64,000 nt of DNA from Paenibacillus sonchi. GTDB taxonomy: Bacteria; Bacillota; Bacilli; Paenibacillales; Paenibacillaceae. The position numbers and the translations under genes are program-made. The stretch's first letter is position 1. Every line of letters begins with the position of its first letter. The DNA is taken from positions 6,696,001 to 6,760,000 of the forward strand of contig NZ_CP068595.1 of NCBI RefSeq assembly GCF_016772475.1. Reading direction: 5' to 3'. The notes under the pieces were generated by a model, which was not told the origin of the DNA, did not search any database, and was given only the letters and a program-made list of their open reading frames with translations. This document shows positions 1-9,226 of the stretch, piece after piece.

Positions 1-324
1 ACATTTAAAGGCATTACTTCCTATGTATATTCAGTCACCCGACAAATAAGGCACTCTGTAAGTAAATACAGAAAGAAAAACACAAGTTCATGGATGGATC
101 GGCAATCCAAATACCGGATCGCTTGTTATATCTCTGGAAACTATAAACATACCTAGTCTAGTATAGCACATATTCTTACAGGATGACATTAATAGACTCA
201 TTGCAGCAGAATGCGTCGGATTTTCAAGCGTGGGGTCGTGTGGGGTCGAATGAAGGAACGCGGGGCATGAATTCGGAATTTTGCAATATTTATTACATTC
301 CTCCAAATGATGCTAAAAATAGGC

Positions 325-354
325 AAAAAAAAGACCGCTTACATTATAAGCGGT
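325..354 (-). terminator. rho-independent terminator
   Basis: Stem ACCGCTT/AAGCGGT with a 7-nt loop, followed on the minus strand by a run of eight T. It can end both the candidate small RNA and read-through from the TetR gene. Confidence 0.8.
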
Positions 355-417
355 TACAGTTCACAATTTCTTGGAACCGTGTAGTATTTGGATAGGAGTG
401 GAGAGAAACCATACTGT
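325..417 (-). ncRNA. candidate small regulatory RNA (about 90 nt)
   Basis: A consensus promoter fires into a short non-coding stretch that ends at a rho-independent terminator, giving a predicted transcript of about 90 nt. The body holds a C-rich run (TTTCTCTCCACTCCTATCC) that can sit in the loop of a weak AGTAT/ATACT stem. Such C-rich loops resemble the Shine-Dalgarno-blocking motifs of Firmicute sRNAs of the RsaE/RoxS type, but that likeness is from memory and was not tested. No plausible reading frame fills the interval. The rest of positions 1-324 shows no gene I can support. Confidence 0.45.
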
Positions 418-423
418 ACCTTT

Positions 424-452
424 ATTATATGTATCCGTTTACATGATGTCAA
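424..452 (-). promoter_or_regulatory. consensus sigma-A promoter
   Basis: On the minus strand TTGACA is followed by a 17-base spacer and TATAAT, a perfect match to the sigma-A consensus. It points away from the TetR gene, which ends just upstream, and towards the terminator at 325-354, so its only visible product is the short RNA. Confidence 0.75.
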
Positions 453-480
453 CACTTTTTTAAAAGATTAAAGCCTGAAT

Positions 481-1053
481 TTATGGCCTTCCTATTAATC
501 CGTACAAGAGCAGCCGGTTAAGCTCTGCCATTTTTGCTTTGTAATTTTCTGTACCCGCCCACGATGATTGGACCGTCCCAATCGCATTCAATAATTCCAA
601 TATGGTTTGCAGAGAAACAGAAGCATCTATAACCCCTTCACTTTTCCCCTGCCTGATGAACTCCTGAATGATCTCGACTCTGATCCGGTTTGTATTTTCA
701 TTATAGAGACTTGATAACACCTGATCCTCTACTGCCCCCGGGGAACAAAGCAATTGATAATCCTGATCGGCACAGATCTCCAATGCCCGGAGCATTTTAT
801 CTTTGAATTCGATATTTTGGCCCAGGAGTTCCTTGGCCTTATGGACGGTATTCTGCATCAGGACATTGGCACATTCCCTGACCACTCCTTCTTTGCTGCC
901 AAAATAATTATATAGTGACACAGAGGATACGCCGGATTCAGCGGCAATGTCTTTTATACTGACGTGGATGAAGCCTTTTTCATGGAAAAGCCTTAGGGCT
1001 GCTGCAACAATTGCATCCTTCTTGGTTTGTGTTCTTATTTCAAATTTGTTCAT
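481..1053 (-). CDS. TetR/AcrR family transcriptional regulator
   Basis: A 190-residue protein of usual TetR length. Residues about 12-58 form the N-terminal three-helix DNA-binding domain, with the family pattern of a helix ending FHEKGF, then SIKDIAAESGVS and LYNYFGSKEG. The C-terminal ligand-binding half (60-190) is not recognisable to a named subfamily. It is divergent from the ketopantoate-reductase-like gene, and a TGACA-based inverted repeat overlaps that gene's -35 box, so local repression of the neighbour is the simplest inference. The effector is unknown. Confidence 0.9.
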   Translation of the reverse strand: MNKFEIRTQTKKDAIVAAALRLFHEKGFIHVSIKDIAAESGVSSVSLYNYFGSKEGVVRECANVLMQNTVHKAKELLGQNIEFKDKMLRALEICADQDYQLLCSPGAVEDQVLSSLYNENTNRIRVEIIQEFIRQGKSEGVIDASVSLQTILELLNAIGTVQSSWAGTENYKAKMAELNRLLLYGLIGRP

Positions 1054-1146
1054 ATCGCTTTACCCACATCCCGCATTTTTTAATAAAGTTTACTATAACA
1101 TGAATTCCGAAGTTTTGAAATAATGACTCCTTAATTTAAAAACCTA

Positions 1147-1176
1147 TTGACAGACGGTTTGTGTCAGGAATAGAAT
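1147..1176 (+). promoter_or_regulatory. promoter with overlapping TetR-like operator
   Basis: TTGACA, an 18-base spacer and TAGAAT form a sigma-A promoter for the downstream reductase. A 19-bp imperfect inverted repeat at 1148-1166 (TGACAnA, 5 nt, TnTGTCA) covers the -35 box and half of the spacer, a typical place for a TetR-family repressor to block RNA polymerase. Confidence 0.6.
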
Positions 1177-1260
1177 CGAGCTGTGATAATTTTTAAATAT
1201 ATAACTCAATATTTAAAAACTTTATTCAAAATATGCAATAGAATATGGAGGAGCGATTCA

Positions 1261-2202
1261 ATGAAAATATTGGTGTACGGGGCCGGAGTGTTGGGAAGCT
1301 ACTTAGCCCATGTGCTGGTGCGGGGAGGCAACAATGTGACCATGCTGGCCAGGGGAGCGCGGCTGGATGAATTGCAAAAGAACGGCAATGTGATCCGGCA
1401 TTATTTTCAGTTCCGTACCACGGCCGATAAAGTACATGTGATCAGTGAACTGCAGCCGGAGGATATTTATGACCTTGTTTTTGTCGTGATGAAATATCCC
1501 GATTTCCATTCGGTACTGCCTGCACTTGCAGCGAACCACAGCAGCCGGGTGGTACTCGTAGGGAATAATGCCAACCCCACAGAGATGAAGGATTATTTGC
1601 AGGCCAACAGTCCGGTTGAAAAGCAGGTTGCCTTTGGATTCCAAGTGAGTGGCGGATGGAGGGAGCCCGGCCGGATGTTCTGCGTGCGTGGACCCCAGGT
1701 GCAAATGACCATCGGCGGCCTGGGTGAAGATTTGCCTTGGCGGACGGTGATTGACCAGGCTTTTGTGAACACCAAATATAAATTGGTCTATCAACAGAAC
1801 ATGGATGAATGGCTGAAAAGCCACTTTATGATGATCCTGCCTTTGAATTTCATTGCGCCTGCCTACAACGGTGATTTGCGCAAGGCTGTAAAAGACAATA
1901 AGCTGCTTCATCAGGTCATTGCTGCTGTAGATGAGGGCCATCAAGTCTTGGAGAAGCTCGGATATACGGTTACGCCTGCAAGTCAACTGAAATTAGCCCG
2001 GAAGCAAAGGAAAATATTCTATATCATGCTGAAGATAATGCTGTCCACCCCTGTCGGCAAAATTCTCCTGGGCGATAAAGCGGTGTCTGCTGACGAGATG
2101 TTTGCACTATATCAAGCCTTTCATGATTTAAAGAGCAGAGCCAACATTCCCACACCCCATTGGGATGCGCTCGAAAATTATTCTCCGCTCCCGCAGAGGT
2201 AA
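1261..2202 (+). CDS. ketopantoate reductase family protein (PanE/ApbA-like)
   Basis: A 313-residue protein starting at the ATG preceded by GGAGG. Residues 1-30 carry the Rossmann nucleotide site GAGVLG at 7-12, as in 2-dehydropantoate 2-reductases that reduce ketopantoate with NADPH. The C-terminal half holds an Asn-rich stretch (WLKSHFMMILPLNFI) reminiscent of the substrate-binding helix, but the family has many paralogues not involved in pantothenate synthesis. Being alone with a divergent TetR regulator, away from panB/C/D, it may act on another 2-oxo acid or quinone-like substrate. The nucleotide-binding fold is clear; the substrate is not. Confidence 0.8.
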   Translation: MKILVYGAGVLGSYLAHVLVRGGNNVTMLARGARLDELQKNGNVIRHYFQFRTTADKVHVISELQPEDIYDLVFVVMKYPDFHSVLPALAANHSSRVVLVGNNANPTEMKDYLQANSPVEKQVAFGFQVSGGWREPGRMFCVRGPQVQMTIGGLGEDLPWRTVIDQAFVNTKYKLVYQQNMDEWLKSHFMMILPLNFIAPAYNGDLRKAVKDNKLLHQVIAAVDEGHQVLEKLGYTVTPASQLKLARKQRKIFYIMLKIMLSTPVGKILLGDKAVSADEMFALYQAFHDLKSRANIPTPHWDALENYSPLPQR

Positions 2203-2218
2203 ACCCTTCCGCAACAAA

Positions 2219-2286
2219 ATCCCCTTCAAGCTCACTTCCCCAATACTGATGAACGGGTTTGTAGGAGTGACTGCTTGAAGGGGATA
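2219..2286. terminator. long inverted repeat, probable bidirectional terminator
   Basis: A 13-bp perfect arm (ATCCCCTTCAAGC and its complement) is extended by TCACT/AGTGA after a 2-nt bulge, with a loop of about 30 nt, between two convergent genes. Flanking T runs are weak on both strands (TTTTG towards the minus side), so termination efficiency is uncertain. Confidence 0.5.
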
Positions 2287-2305
2287 TTATCCAGCCTTAC
2301 CGGCC

Positions 2306-3399
2306 TTACACGTACACAGTATAATCTTGGTGCTGCAGCAGAATTTTGGCCCGTTCCATATCGTTCTCCTGGCGGAAGGACAGGCGCATTATGCCCGGCA
2401 CATCCTCGCGGCTTTCGATAATCTGCACATTGCTGAGGTTGATGCCCTGGTCCCCCAGTTCTGTGGCAATCCGTCCGATAATCCCTGGATGATCGGGAAC
2501 ATCGATATGCAGATCGAACAGCGGGGTAATCATTCCCTTGCGCCGCTCCGGCAGCTGGCTGCGGAAGCCGCCCGCTTCAAGGAACGCTTCCTCAATCCCC
2601 TCCCCGTCCGCATTCTCCAGCAATTGCACAAATGAGGAAACCTCATCATTCCAATCCTTCAGCAGACGAAGCATGACCGAGCGGTTGTTGAGAAGAATAT
2701 CTCTCCAGATGATCGGGTCGCTGGATGCGATCCGTGTGATGTCACGGAAGCCCCCGGCCGCCAAGGTACTGTACAGGGAGTCCGTGTCGTCATACGCCCG
2801 GACCTGATTCACCAGCGCAACCGCAATGATATGGGGCAAATGGCTGATGGCTCCGACAATCTCATCGTGGCGCTCCGGATCAAGCCGGACAATCTGCGCT
2901 CTGGTATGTAAAAGCAAAGCCTCAAGCGTCTGATAAGCCTCCTCTGGGACTCCCGGAGGGGGTGTCAGCACATAATAGGCATTCTCGAACAGCAGAGAAG
3001 AAGCTGCCTCCACGCCGGAACGCTCCGATCCTGCCATGGGATGTCCACCGATAAAATGTACCCCGGGAAGGTCCAGCGACAGCGCGCAGGCGGCAATCGT
3101 CGCCTTGGTGCTGCCCACATCCGTGATAATACAGCCCGGCTTCAAGGGAAGTTTGCTAAGGCGCTGCAAATAATCCTCCAGCATGCCTACAGGCACGCAT
3201 AAAAAATGAAATCGGCATCCAATGCCGCTTCCTCAAGTGAAAGTGTGGCCTGATCGACCACACCTCTGCTGACATATTTTTGTGCCGATTCAGGACGGTG
3301 GGCATGGCCTACAACGGTCAGGCCCTCCTTGCCTTTGAAGCAAAGGGCCAGAGAGCCTCCGATCAGACCGACACCGAAAATTGCTATTTTTGTCGTCAT
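2306..3399 (-). CDS. tyrA: prephenate dehydrogenase, frameshifted
   Basis: Oxidative decarboxylation of prephenate to 4-hydroxyphenylpyruvate for tyrosine. Residues 1-70 carry the NAD site (FGVGLIGGS). The rest contains the prephenate-binding GGHPMAGSERSG and a C-terminal ACT domain (about 295-364, DVPDHPGIIGRIATELG), which normally senses an aromatic amino acid. The frame breaks after DADFIF: restoring one base in the six-base A run at 3201-3206 (plus strand) gives FLCVPVGML and a 364-residue protein of normal Bacillus type. It is last in the trp supraoperon after hisC, as in Bacillus, but the usual following gene aroE is absent and a convergent gene comes next. The lesion is probably a sequencing error. 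Confidence 0.9.
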
Positions 3400-3447
3400 G
3401 TTCTTTGAACTACCTGCCTTCTGTAGATTCGTCTTATACGCTGCCCG

Positions 3448-4545
3448 TTAGACTTGTACGCCCTGTTCCTGAAGCACCTGCTCCAGCGCAGTGATAAAAG
3501 CCTTGTTCTGCTCCGCCGAACCGACGGTGACACGAATATAGGTCGGGTACAGCTTATGCCCTGCTCTCACTATAATCCCCCGCCGCAGCAATGCATCAAA
3601 AATATCGGCTGCCGGCTTCCGCACATCCACCATAATGAAATTGCCGTGCGCCGGGAAGAATGCAAGGTCCAGCCGCTTGAATTCAGCCTGAAGCTGGAGA
3701 ATGCCCGCACTGTTCAGACGGCGGCACTCCTGTACGTATTCCTGGTCAGCAAGCGCAGCAAGTGCTCCGGCCTGTGCCAGACGCGAGGTATTAAACGGTT
3801 CACGCACCTTGTTGATCAAGGAGATAATCTGCGGACTTGCCACCCCGTACCCGATGCGCAGTGCAGCCAAGCCGTAAATCTTGGAGAAGGTGCGCAGTAC
3901 AACGAGGTTCGGATAGGATTCCAGCAGCTTGATTCCATTCGAGTACGAAAGATCAGTCACATATTCGCAATACGCTTCATCCAGGACAACCATCACCCCG
4001 GACGGCACCGCATTCAGGAATGTAATTAAGGCTTCCTCGGGCACGATCGTCCCGGTAGGGTTATTCGGATTACAGATCCAGATGACCTTGGTCCGCTCTG
4101 TAACCCGGGCCAGCATCGCATCCAGATCATGCGTACCGTCCGCCAGAGGCACTTCGATGGAGACTGCTCCTTCGATATCGGCATTGCTTTTATATACGGA
4201 AAAGGTCTGGTCTGCCATAATCGTCTCGTCTCCCGGCAGGAAAAATGCCCGGGCAATCAAGGCGATAATCTCATCCGAGCCGCAGCCAAAGATAATGTTG
4301 CCGCTCTTCACTCCGAGATGCCCCGCCAGCGCTGACGTCAATTCAGCAGCCGAACCGTCAGGGTACAGATACAAGTTGTCGAGCTCTGCCAGGATGGCGG
4401 CTTTTGCACTTGGCGAAGACCCGTACGGGTTCTCATTGGAGGCCAGCTTAATGACATCGTTTAAGCCCAGCTCCTTTTTCACTTCCTCAATAGGTTTCCC
4501 CGGCTTATATACAGGGAGGTTAACAATATTCGGTTTCGGGTTCAT
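3448..4545 (-). CDS. hisC: histidinol-phosphate aminotransferase
   Basis: PLP-dependent class I/II aminotransferase, 365 residues. The PLP lysine is K222 in TFSKIYGLAALRIGYG; D189 of LDEAY and the NPNNPTG motif near 159-165 bind the cofactor. In Bacilli the enzyme within the trp-tyrA cluster serves both histidine synthesis and the transamination of phenylpyruvate and 4-hydroxyphenylpyruvate, and the same context here (trpA upstream, tyrA 48 nt downstream) suggests a dual role. GCGAGGA before ATG supports the start. Confidence 0.95.
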   Translation of the reverse strand: MNPKPNIVNLPVYKPGKPIEEVKKELGLNDVIKLASNENPYGSSPSAKAAILAELDNLYLYPDGSAAELTSALAGHLGVKSGNIIFGCGSDEIIALIARAFFLPGDETIMADQTFSVYKSNADIEGAVSIEVPLADGTHDLDAMLARVTERTKVIWICNPNNPTGTIVPEEALITFLNAVPSGVMVVLDEAYCEYVTDLSYSNGIKLLESYPNLVVLRTFSKIYGLAALRIGYGVASPQIISLINKVREPFNTSRLAQAGALAALADQEYVQECRRLNSAGILQLQAEFKRLDLAFFPAHGNFIMVDVRKPAADIFDALLRRGIIVRAGHKLYPTYIRVTVGSAEQNKAFITALEQVLQEQGVQV

Positions 4546-4603
4546 GAACGGTCCTCGCTCTCCATCAATATCTCCAGCTGTTTCAGGGCCTGCCAGCAGA
4601 CTG

Positions 4604-5425
4604 TTATGGTCTTAATTGTGCCACAAATTCACGAATTTGCAACAGTCCTTCACTTCGGGTAGCAGGATTGTCCAGAAGCGGTATAACATCCTCGACCTTG
4701 CGGACGATAGCGCTGCCTACCACTACACCGTCGCAGATACGGGCAAACCGTGCTACCTGCTCACCGGTCGAGATCCCAAAGCCCACCGCTACCGGAAGGT
4801 CCGTGGCCTGGCGGACAGAAGCAATGAAGTCATCCACTCCGGAATGAAAGGAAGAGCGTTCTCCTGTAACTCCAAGCGAAGATACGCAGTACACGAAACC
4901 GCTCGCCCCGGCGACAATACGCGCAATCCGCTCGCTGGACGTAGGCGCTACAAGCGGAATCAGATTTACCCCTGCGGCACGGCTGCGCTGGCGCATATCC
5001 TCTGACTCTTCCACCGGAAGATCAGGTATGATCAGCCCGCTGATCTCATGGGCATCCAGCAGGGAGAAAAAGTTGTCCAGCCCCATCTGCATGACCGGAT
5101 TGTAGTAGGTGAACAGAATAAAAGGCAGCTTGCTGCCCGCCTGCCGGGCCTTCAGCGCTGTTTCCATGCAGGTGCGCAGATTGATATTGCCGCGCAAGGC
5201 CCGGGAAGATGCGCGCTGAATTACAGGACCGTCCGCCAGCGGATCGGAATAAGGCACGCCCAGCTCCAGAATATCCGCCCCTGCCGCCTCCAGCTCGGCG
5301 ATAATCTCAAGCGTAGTCTCCAGATCAGGATCGCCTACAGTCAGGAACGGAATCAGCGCTGTCCGGCCCTCCTCCTTCAGCCTGCGGAAGGCCACATCCA
5401 TCCGGTTCGTCGTTTCGGTTGTCAT
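4604..5425 (-). CDS. trpA: tryptophan synthase alpha chain
   Basis: Cleaves indole-3-glycerol phosphate to indole and glyceraldehyde 3-phosphate. The TIM-barrel shows the catalytic Glu in ILELGVPYSDPLADGP (E55) and the Asp ten residues later (D65), both essential in this family. I prefer the ATG whose A overlaps the trpB stop (TGATG); a GTG one codon earlier is also possible. 273 residues, normal length. Pairs with TrpB encoded immediately upstream. Confidence 0.95.
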   Translation of the reverse strand: MTTETTNRMDVAFRRLKEEGRTALIPFLTVGDPDLETTLEIIAELEAAGADILELGVPYSDPLADGPVIQRASSRALRGNINLRTCMETALKARQAGSKLPFILFTYYNPVMQMGLDNFFSLLDAHEISGLIIPDLPVEESEDMRQRSRAAGVNLIPLVAPTSSERIARIVAGASGFVYCVSSLGVTGERSSFHSGVDDFIASVRQATDLPVAVGFGISTGEQVARFARICDGVVVGSAIVRKVEDVIPLLDNPATRSEGLLQIREFVAQLRP

Positions 5426-6621
5426 CACTTACCCGCCCCTTCCGTGTAGGCCATAATCGACTCAACATCCTTGTCCCCGCGTCCCGACAAACAGATCACC
5501 ACGAGATCATCCTTGGACAATGCCGGTCCAAGCTTCACAACATGCGCAAGGGCGTGGGCGGATTCAAGCGCCGGAATAATCCCTTCAGTTACGCAGAGCA
5601 GCTTCAGGGCTTCCAGTGCTTCATCATCCGTAACCGGTACATACTGGGCACGGTGGACATCTTTGAGGTAGGAATGTTCAGGTCCTACTCCGGGATAGTC
5701 CAGACCGGCGGAAATGGAATGCGCCTCCTGTACTTGTCCATACTCATCCTGCAGCAGGTAGCTTAGCGAGCCCTGAAAGACTCCCCGGGTCCCTTTGCTC
5801 ATCGTTGCCGCATGGAAGGGAGTCTCCACGCCTTTGCCGGCTGCTTCCACCCCGATCATCCCGACCTGCTCATCCTCCATGAACGGATAGAACATGCCGA
5901 TCGCATTGCTGCCGCCGCCCACTGCTGCGACCAGCAAATCCGGCAGCCTGCCTTCGGCTTCCAGAATCTGGCGCCGTGTCTCATCCCCGATAATCCGCTG
6001 GAAATTGCGGACCATCATCGGATACGGATGCGGGCCTACAGCAGAACCCAGCACGTAGAAGGTGTCCTCCACGTTGCTGACCCAGTAGCGGAGCGCCTCA
6101 TTCCCTGCGTCCTTCAGTGTCCGCGAACCGGAAGTCACCGGAATGACTTCAGCCCCCAGCAGCTTCATGCGGAAGACGTTCAGCGCCTGGCGTCGTGTGT
6201 CTTCTTCGCCCATGAACACCTTGCACTCCATTCCGAGCAGCGCTGCTACCGTAGCTGTGGCCACACCATGCTGGCCTGCGCCGGTTTCGGCGATGACTTT
6301 GGTTTTGCCCATCATCTTGGCGAGTATGCCCTGGCCGATCGCATTGTTGATTTTGTGGGCGCCTGTATGGTTGAGATCCTCGCGTTTCAAGTAAATTTTT
6401 GCTTCTCCCAGATGTTTGCTGAGACGTTCCGCATAATAGAGCGGAGTCTCGCGTCCGGAATATTGCTTGAGCAGATAATCCACTTCCTTCTGAAAAGCCG
6501 GATCGGCGGAAAACCTGTTGTAGGCTTCCTCCAGCTCAATCAGCGCATTCATCAACGTTTCAGGAACGAAGCGGCCTCCAAAAGAACCAAAACGCCCATT
6601 CTTGTCCGGTACTTGTATCAT
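5425..6621 (-). CDS. trpB: tryptophan synthase beta chain
   Basis: Condenses indole with serine using PLP. The Schiff-base lysine is K90 in [14 protein letters not shown], and the phosphate-binding [10 protein letters not shown] lies near residue 233. 398 residues, the normal length for TrpB1. Its ATG overlaps the trpF stop by 4 nt and its stop overlaps trpA, indicating translational coupling in the trp operon. Confidence 0.97.
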   Translation of the reverse strand: MIQVPDKNGRFGSFGGRFVPETLMNALIELEEAYNRFSADPAFQKEVDYLLKQYSGRETPLYYAERLSKHLGEAKIYLKREDLNHTGAHKINNAIGQGILAKMMGKTKVIAETGAGQHGVATATVAALLGMECKVFMGEEDTRRQALNVFRMKLLGAEVIPVTSGSRTLKDAGNEALRYWVSNVEDTFYVLGSAVGPHPYPMMVRNFQRIIGDETRRQILEAEGRLPDLLVAAVGGGSNAIGMFYPFMEDEQVGMIGVEAAGKGVETPFHAATMSKGTRGVFQGSLSYLLQDEYGQVQEAHSISAGLDYPGVGPEHSYLKDVHRAQYVPVTDDEALEALKLLCVTEGIIPALESAHALAHVVKLGPALSKDDLVVICLSGRGDKDVESIMAYTEGAGK

Positions 6622-7307
6622 GATTGCTTCACCCTTTCCACAAAAGCTGTCATTTTGATGAGATCCTTAACCCCGCCGCTCTCTACGCCGCTTGAAACAT
6701 CAACACCATAGGGAGCATAGCCGTCCAGCAGTTCACGCACATTATCCGGGTGCAATCCGCCAGCGACAAATAGTGGCAGGCCATATTCAGAAGCCGCCTG
6801 TTGATACGAAGGAATCTTCCCCCAATCAAAGGTCTGCCCGGAGCCGCCGCTGCCGGCCGGGTCATAGGTATCCAGCAGCAGAGCATCAACAGCACCGGCA
6901 TATTGCTGAAGAGCATGCGGACCGTCCGCATCAGACTCGGCCTTGCTTTTGGCTACTGAAAGAGCCTTCCATACCTGCACCTGGGGAAAAGCCGCCTTGA
7001 CGGCCCGGCACAATTCCGCACTCTCCCGGCCATGCAGCTGAATGACCTTCAGCGGCACGGTGGAGAGCAGCGCTGCAAGCTCAGCAAGTGTAGGATTCAC
7101 AAACACTCCGGCAGCGAGCGGAGGGTTTCCGTTCTCCCATTCCGCAAGCCCGGCAATAAGCTCTGCCGCTTGTCCGGGGCTCACCCTGCGGCGGCTCTCT
7201 GCAAACACAAACCCGATATAATCCACAGGTAATCGCTTCATAGATTTTAGCACTTCAACGTCCTGAAGTCCACAGATTTTTACCAGCGTCTCAGCCACGG
7301 GCGGCAC
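6618..7307 (-). CDS. trpF: phosphoribosylanthranilate isomerase
   Basis: Amadori rearrangement of phosphoribosylanthranilate to CdRP. The catalytic Cys is in LVKICG at the N terminus, and an Asp lies in ALLLDT. I chose the GTG start that follows GGAAGGAAAGG by a few bases. The longer frame to 7334 would add nine residues not seen in the family and overlap trpC further. The protein is 229 residues and overlaps trpC by 17 nt. Confidence 0.93.
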   Translation of the reverse strand: MPPVAETLVKICGLQDVEVLKSMKRLPVDYIGFVFAESRRRVSPGQAAELIAGLAEWENGNPPLAAGVFVNPTLAELAALLSTVPLKVIQLHGRESAELCRAVKAAFPQVQVWKALSVAKSKAESDADGPHALQQYAGAVDALLLDTYDPAGSGGSGQTFDWGKIPSYQQAASEYGLPLFVAGGLHPDNVRELLDGYAPYGVDVSSGVESGGVKDLIKMTAFVERVKQS

Positions 7308-8121
7308 GTTCCTTTCCTTCCGGCAGCGCACCAAGCAGCCCGTTCACTGCCTGTTCCACATCCGGCTGGCGCATCAGATATTCTCCGACCAGCACGCCGC
7401 TGGCTCCGGTGGTTCTAAGATAATCAATATCCCGGGGGCCGGCTATTCCGCTCTCGCTGATCACGGGAACTGAGCCGGGAAGCAGCGCAGCAAGCTCGGC
7501 TGTGGTAGACAGTGCCGTCTCAAACGTGCGCAGATTGCGGTTGTTAATCCCCAGCAGCACCCCAGGGTGCTCCAGTTTCCCGGTAGCCTGAACGGTCTCC
7601 AGCTCGCTCCGGTCATGAATCTCAATCAGGATATCGAGTCCCAGCGAGGCAGCTGTATCCGTGAACGAAATCAGCTGTTCAGGCGTCAGAATGGCGGCGA
7701 TCAGCAGCACCGCGTCGGCACCCAGCAGCCGGGCTTCGTAAATCTGGCGTTCATCGATAATGAAATCCTTGCGCAGCAGCGGAAGATCTACCGCCTCCCT
7801 AACCTGCTGCAGGTAAGCGCCGCTGCCCTGAAAATAATCTTTATCCGTAAGGACGGATAAACAATCCGCCCCTCCCGCTTCATACCCCTTGGCGATAGAC
7901 ACCGGATCGAAATCCGCCCGGATCAGGCCTTTGGACGGAGAGGCCTTCTTTACTTCGGCAATCAGCCCCATGGATCTGTTCCGTGACTTCGTAAGCGCTG
8001 TTCGAAATCCCCTTGTAGGGGGCAAGGCTGCAATCTGACGTTTGGCCTCCTCCAGAGAGAACGTTGTGCTTAGGGCTTCTACTTCTTTGATTTTGGTGGC
8101 AACAATCCGCTCAAGATACAT
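7291..8121 (-). CDS. trpC: indole-3-glycerol phosphate synthase
   Basis: Ring closure and decarboxylation of CdRP to indole-3-glycerol phosphate. Characteristic strands AEVKKASPSKG, LRKDFI and VLLGINNRNLRTF are visible, as is the C-terminal phosphate loop ISESGI/GVLVGEYLM. The ATG with GAAGGAG seven bases upstream is preferred to the TTG two codons earlier. 276 residues. It overlaps the end of trpD by 11 nt. Confidence 0.95.
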   Translation of the reverse strand: MYLERIVATKIKEVEALSTTFSLEEAKRQIAALPPTRGFRTALTKSRNRSMGLIAEVKKASPSKGLIRADFDPVSIAKGYEAGGADCLSVLTDKDYFQGSGAYLQQVREAVDLPLLRKDFIIDERQIYEARLLGADAVLLIAAILTPEQLISFTDTAASLGLDILIEIHDRSELETVQATGKLEHPGVLLGINNRNLRTFETALSTTAELAALLPGSVPVISESGIAGPRDIDYLRTTGASGVLVGEYLMRQPDVEQAVNGLLGALPEGKERAARG

Positions 8122-9151
8122 AATCAAGCTCCTTCGTCATGGCTTTGAGCTGCTCCAGCTTCAGCAGCGCAGCGCCGGAATCTACTACAGCCTTTGCTTG
8201 TTCCACGCCCTCTTGCAAGGTATCCGCAAGTCCAGCCACATAAATGCAGGCGCCCGCATTGGCGAGGACAATATCACGGTAAGGATTCACATCTCCTTGC
8301 AGCACTCCGGTGATGATGGCCGCATTCTCGGCCGCATCACCGCCAAGCACATTCTCCAGCGGATGTGTGCTTAGTCCCAATTCCTGCGGGGTGATCTCAT
8401 AGGTCGTCACCACACCGTTCTTCAGTTCAGACACCTGTGTGGGAGCGGAAATGCTGATCTCATCCAGGCCGTCCAGACTGCTTACAATCATCGCACGCTT
8501 GGAACCAAGCTCTTTCAGCACGTGGGCTATAGTCTGTGTTTTGTCCCTGTCGTAGATCCCCATCAGCTGACGGTCCGCGCCTGCCGGGTTGGTCAGCGGT
8601 CCCAGCATATTGAATACAGTGCGGAACCCCAGCTCCTTCCGCGGCGCTGCAGCGTGCTTCATCGACGGATGGTAGATTTGCGCGAACAGAAAGCAGATGC
8701 CGATGCTGTCCAGGCACTGCCGGGCCTGCTCCGCATTCAGATGAATATTGACTCCAAGCGCCTCAAGCACGTCGGCACTGCCCGCTCTGCCGGAGGCGGA
8801 ACGGTTGCCGTGTTTGGCAACTCTGACGGAAGCTGCAGATGATATAATGGCCGAGGCTGTGGAAATATTGAACTTATGGATGCCCGAGCCGCCGGTCCCG
8901 CAGGTATCCAGCAGCTGGGACCGTTCCGTAGCCACATGTGTGCTGAACCCCCGCATCGCTTCCGCGAACCCGGTGATTTCTTCAACGGTTTCTCCCTTAA
9001 TCCGGAGTGCCGTCAGCAGTGAGCCAATCTGCGCCGCTGAGGCCGCCCCTTCCATAATTGACCCCATAATCTCCCGCGCCTGCAGCCGGCTGAGATCCCG
9101 GCCCTCGATTATACTGGCAATCCCTGATTGTATCCTTTGGCTTGCGTCCAT
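8111..9151 (-). CDS. trpD: anthranilate phosphoribosyltransferase
   Basis: Transfers phosphoribose from PRPP to anthranilate. The PRPP loop DTCGTGGSG, then FNISTA and HGNRSASGRAGSADVLE, are diagnostic. The start is the ATG eight bases after AGGAGG, giving 346 residues; a longer frame adds 16 unlikely residues. There is a 75-nt gap to trpE, and no trpG partner gene lies in this operon. Confidence 0.95.
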   Translation of the reverse strand: MDASQRIQSGIASIIEGRDLSRLQAREIMGSIMEGAASAAQIGSLLTALRIKGETVEEITGFAEAMRGFSTHVATERSQLLDTCGTGGSGIHKFNISTASAIISSAASVRVAKHGNRSASGRAGSADVLEALGVNIHLNAEQARQCLDSIGICFLFAQIYHPSMKHAAAPRKELGFRTVFNMLGPLTNPAGADRQLMGIYDRDKTQTIAHVLKELGSKRAMIVSSLDGLDEISISAPTQVSELKNGVVTTYEITPQELGLSTHPLENVLGGDAAENAAIITGVLQGDVNPYRDIVLANAGACIYVAGLADTLQEGVEQAKAVVDSGAALLKLEQLKAMTKELDYVS

Positions 9152-9226
9152 CCTGGTTTCCTCCTGTTCATTGAGCCATCTCAGGCTTCTGGAATTCATA
9201 CAGCGGTTCCGCTTGACCCGCCGGGA

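Noticed and set aside
1..324. Short frames at 88-306 (minus) and 183-395 (plus)
   Set aside because: No ribosome binding sites, no recognisable motifs, and the plus frame runs into the terminator region of the candidate sRNA.
1303..1986. Long minus-strand frame opposite the ketopantoate-reductase-like gene
   Set aside because: No ribosome binding site and no family-like motifs; the plus-strand frame has the Rossmann motif and a good start.
3187..3399. tyrA read as two separate small genes or a programmed -1 frameshift
   Set aside because: The break is at a T6 run, but the zero-frame codons do not fit the X XXY YYZ heptamer, and identical homopolymer losses occur in seven other genes.
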